The position numbers and the translations under genes were made by a program. From assembly GCA_050486105.1 (NCBI GenBank), contig JBJHCR010000073.1, forward strand, positions 1 through 22,182: a stretch of DNA of 22,182 nucleotides. Reading direction: 5' to 3'. Under the pieces are notes generated by a model. That model made no database searches. It was not told the origin of the DNA and saw only the letters and a program-made list of their open reading frames with translations. Source of the DNA: JAEXNA01 sp050486105. GTDB taxonomy: Bacteria > Vulcanimicrobiota > Xenobia > Xenobiales > JADMJV01. Below, in pieces: positions 21,084-22,182 of the stretch (position 1 is its first letter; each line of letters opens with the position of its first letter).

Positions 21084-22182
21084 ATGACCATCACCGCAAA
21101 TCCTCAAAGCATCTGCTTTGAGCTGTCCGAAGACCAGAAGATGGTTCAGGACATGGTTAAGAAGCTTGCCGACGAGCAAATCCGCCCCAAAGCGGCCCAC
21201 TACGACGAGACCCGAGAGTTTCCGTGGGACAACATTAAGAAATTGTCCGAACTCGGACTGATGGGGGTCACCGTCCCTGAGCAGTACGGTGGAGCCGGCA
21301 TGGATTCAGTGACCTACGTCACAGTGATCGAAGAGCTCTCCAGAGCCTGCGCTTCCACTGGGGTGATCGCCGCGGTCCAGAACAGCCTGGGAGAGTACCC
21401 CGTGATGGCGTTCGGCACTGAAGAGCAGAAGAAGAAGTGGCTGCCGCTGATGGCAAGCGGCGAGAAGATCGTCGCCTACGCTCTCACCGAGCCCAACAGC
21501 GGCTCAGACGCTGCTTCCATGAAGACCACCTGCAAACTTGAAGGCGATCACTGGGTTCTGAACGGGCAGAAAAACTGGATTACCAATTCTACCGCCGCTG
21601 AGATTTTCATTGTTTACGCCACCAAGGACTCGTCCTTGGGGCACAAAGGGATTTGCTGCTTCATCGTGGAGAAAAGCTTTCCGGGCTTTTCCATTGGCAA
21701 GCACGAAGAGACCATGGGGGTCAGGGCCTCGGGTACTTGCCCTCTCACCTTCGACAACGTGAAGGTCCCCAAGGAGAATTTGCTGGGCGAAGAAGGCAAG
21801 GGGTTCACCATTGCTATGGCAGCGCTCGACACCGGGCGGGTGGGCATCGCCGCCCAAGCCGTGGGTATCGCCCAGGCTGCCCTCGATGAAGCCCTCAAGT
21901 ATTCCAAGGAACGGGAGCAATTCAAGCGACCTATCAGCCAGTTTCAGCTGGTGCAGGAAATGCTGGTAAATATGGCTGTGGGCGTGGAAACCGCTCGCCT
22001 ACTGATGTACAAAGCCGCTCTGAAGCGCGACTCCGGCGAGCGTTTCACCAAGGAGGCTTCCATGGCCAAGCTCTACGCCTCGCAAGTGGCGGTTCAGTGC
22101 GCCCTAGACGCCATGCAGGTGCACGGGGGCTACGGTTACTCCAAGGAATATCCGGTGGAGCGCTTTCTGCGCGACGCCAAAG
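21084..22182 (+). CDS. Acyl-CoA dehydrogenase (3' end cut by window edge)
   Basis: About 366 of an expected roughly 380 residues are visible and the frame is open to the last base. Typical motifs: YALTEPNSGSDAASMKT, QKNWITNS, FIVEKSFPGFSIGKHEETMGVRAS, FDNVKVPKENLLGEEGKGF, KEREQFKRPISQFQLVQ and QVHGGYGYSKEYPVERFLRDAK. The catalytic Glu in the EGT motif would lie just beyond the edge. It resembles short-chain or butyryl-CoA dehydrogenases (Bcd/MmgC type). Two adjacent ATGs exist at 21081 and 21084; 21084 has the better spacing (7 bases) from AAGGAG. It starts 4 bases after the previous stop, so the two dehydrogenases are co-translated in one operon with scoAB. Confidence 0.95.
   Translation, partial: MTITANPQSICFELSEDQKMVQDMVKKLADEQIRPKAAHYDETREFPWDNIKKLSELGLMGVTVPEQYGGAGMDSVTYVTVIEELSRACASTGVIAAVQNSLGEYPVMAFGTEEQKKKWLPLMASGEKIVAYALTEPNSGSDAASMKTTCKLEGDHWVLNGQKNWITNSTAAEIFIVYATKDSSLGHKGICCFIVEKSFPGFSIGKHEETMGVRASGTCPLTFDNVKVPKENLLGEEGKGFTIAMAALDTGRVGIAAQAVGIAQAALDEALKYSKEREQFKRPISQFQLVQEMLVNMAVGVETARLLMYKAALKRDSGERFTKEASMAKLYASQVAVQCALDAMQVHGGYGYSKEYPVERFLRDAK

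Noticed and set aside
1..22182. CRISPR array, tRNA, rRNA, insertion sequence or prophage genes
   Set aside because: No regularly spaced repeats, no recognisable RNA gene cores, and no transposase, integrase or phage structural protein in any frame.

Overview
The window is ordinary bacterial chromosome with moderately high GC. Genes are tightly packed, often with ATGA, TAATG or TGATG overlaps, and several start at TTG or GTG. It contains an exported, lipoprotein-rich proteome, prepilin-type proteins, a futalosine-pathway menaquinone gene (mqnD) and many acyl-CoA dehydrogenases. That suggests a respiring, probably diderm bacterium able to use fatty acids. The phylum cannot be fixed from sequence reading alone. 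No rRNA, tRNA, CRISPR array, insertion sequence or phage gene was seen.

Layout. (1) 1-1530 is the 3' part of a long FadE/YusJ-type acyl-CoA dehydrogenase, closed by a clear terminator. (2) 1585-2771 holds a minus-strand gamma-class carbonic anhydrase-like protein, divergent from a small lipoprotein. (3) 3009-5775 (minus) is one operon: yceD (DUF177), rpmF, fabH, fabG, acpP. It has a near-consensus promoter at 5847-5875 and a striking 21-bp terminator hairpin at 2918-2965. plsX, fabD and fabF, common members of this neighbourhood, are absent. (4) 5876-10128 (minus) holds an alpha/beta hydrolase, an MBL-fold hydrolase, pyrG (CTP synthase) and an unknown exported protein, the last three with overlapping ends. 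(5) 10129-10679 is a 551-bp non-coding stretch whose distal part looks structured. It leads into a 644-aa lipoprotein that is probably a beta-helix. (6) 12684-14033 is a compact superfamily 2 helicase with an aberrant motif II, its own promoter and a terminator. (7) 14052-14704 is a Phd/YefM-PIN toxin-antitoxin pair with a perfectly spaced promoter ending 6 nt before the start codon. (8) 14730-18103 (minus) holds a three-gene pseudopilin cassette and then mqnD. (9) 18185-18376 is a possible small gene. (10) 18507 to the right edge is a catabolic operon: both subunits of a 3-oxoacid (acetoacetate/succinyl) CoA-transferase followed by two acyl-CoA dehydrogenases. The first of these lacks a motif normally conserved in the family, and the second is cut by the window edge.

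How it works together. The right-hand operon would activate acids or ketone bodies and oxidise acyl-CoAs. The left-edge dehydrogenase points the same way, while the yceD-acpP operon makes fatty acids and couples that to ribosomal protein L32. The most unusual material is the structured region at 10511-10632, the start-proximal promoters that predict leaderless or nearly leaderless mRNAs, the helicase with Asp-Asp-Val-Asn in place of a DExx box, and the acyl-CoA dehydrogenase without its R-x-Q-F-G segment. No complete new defence or mobile system is evident.
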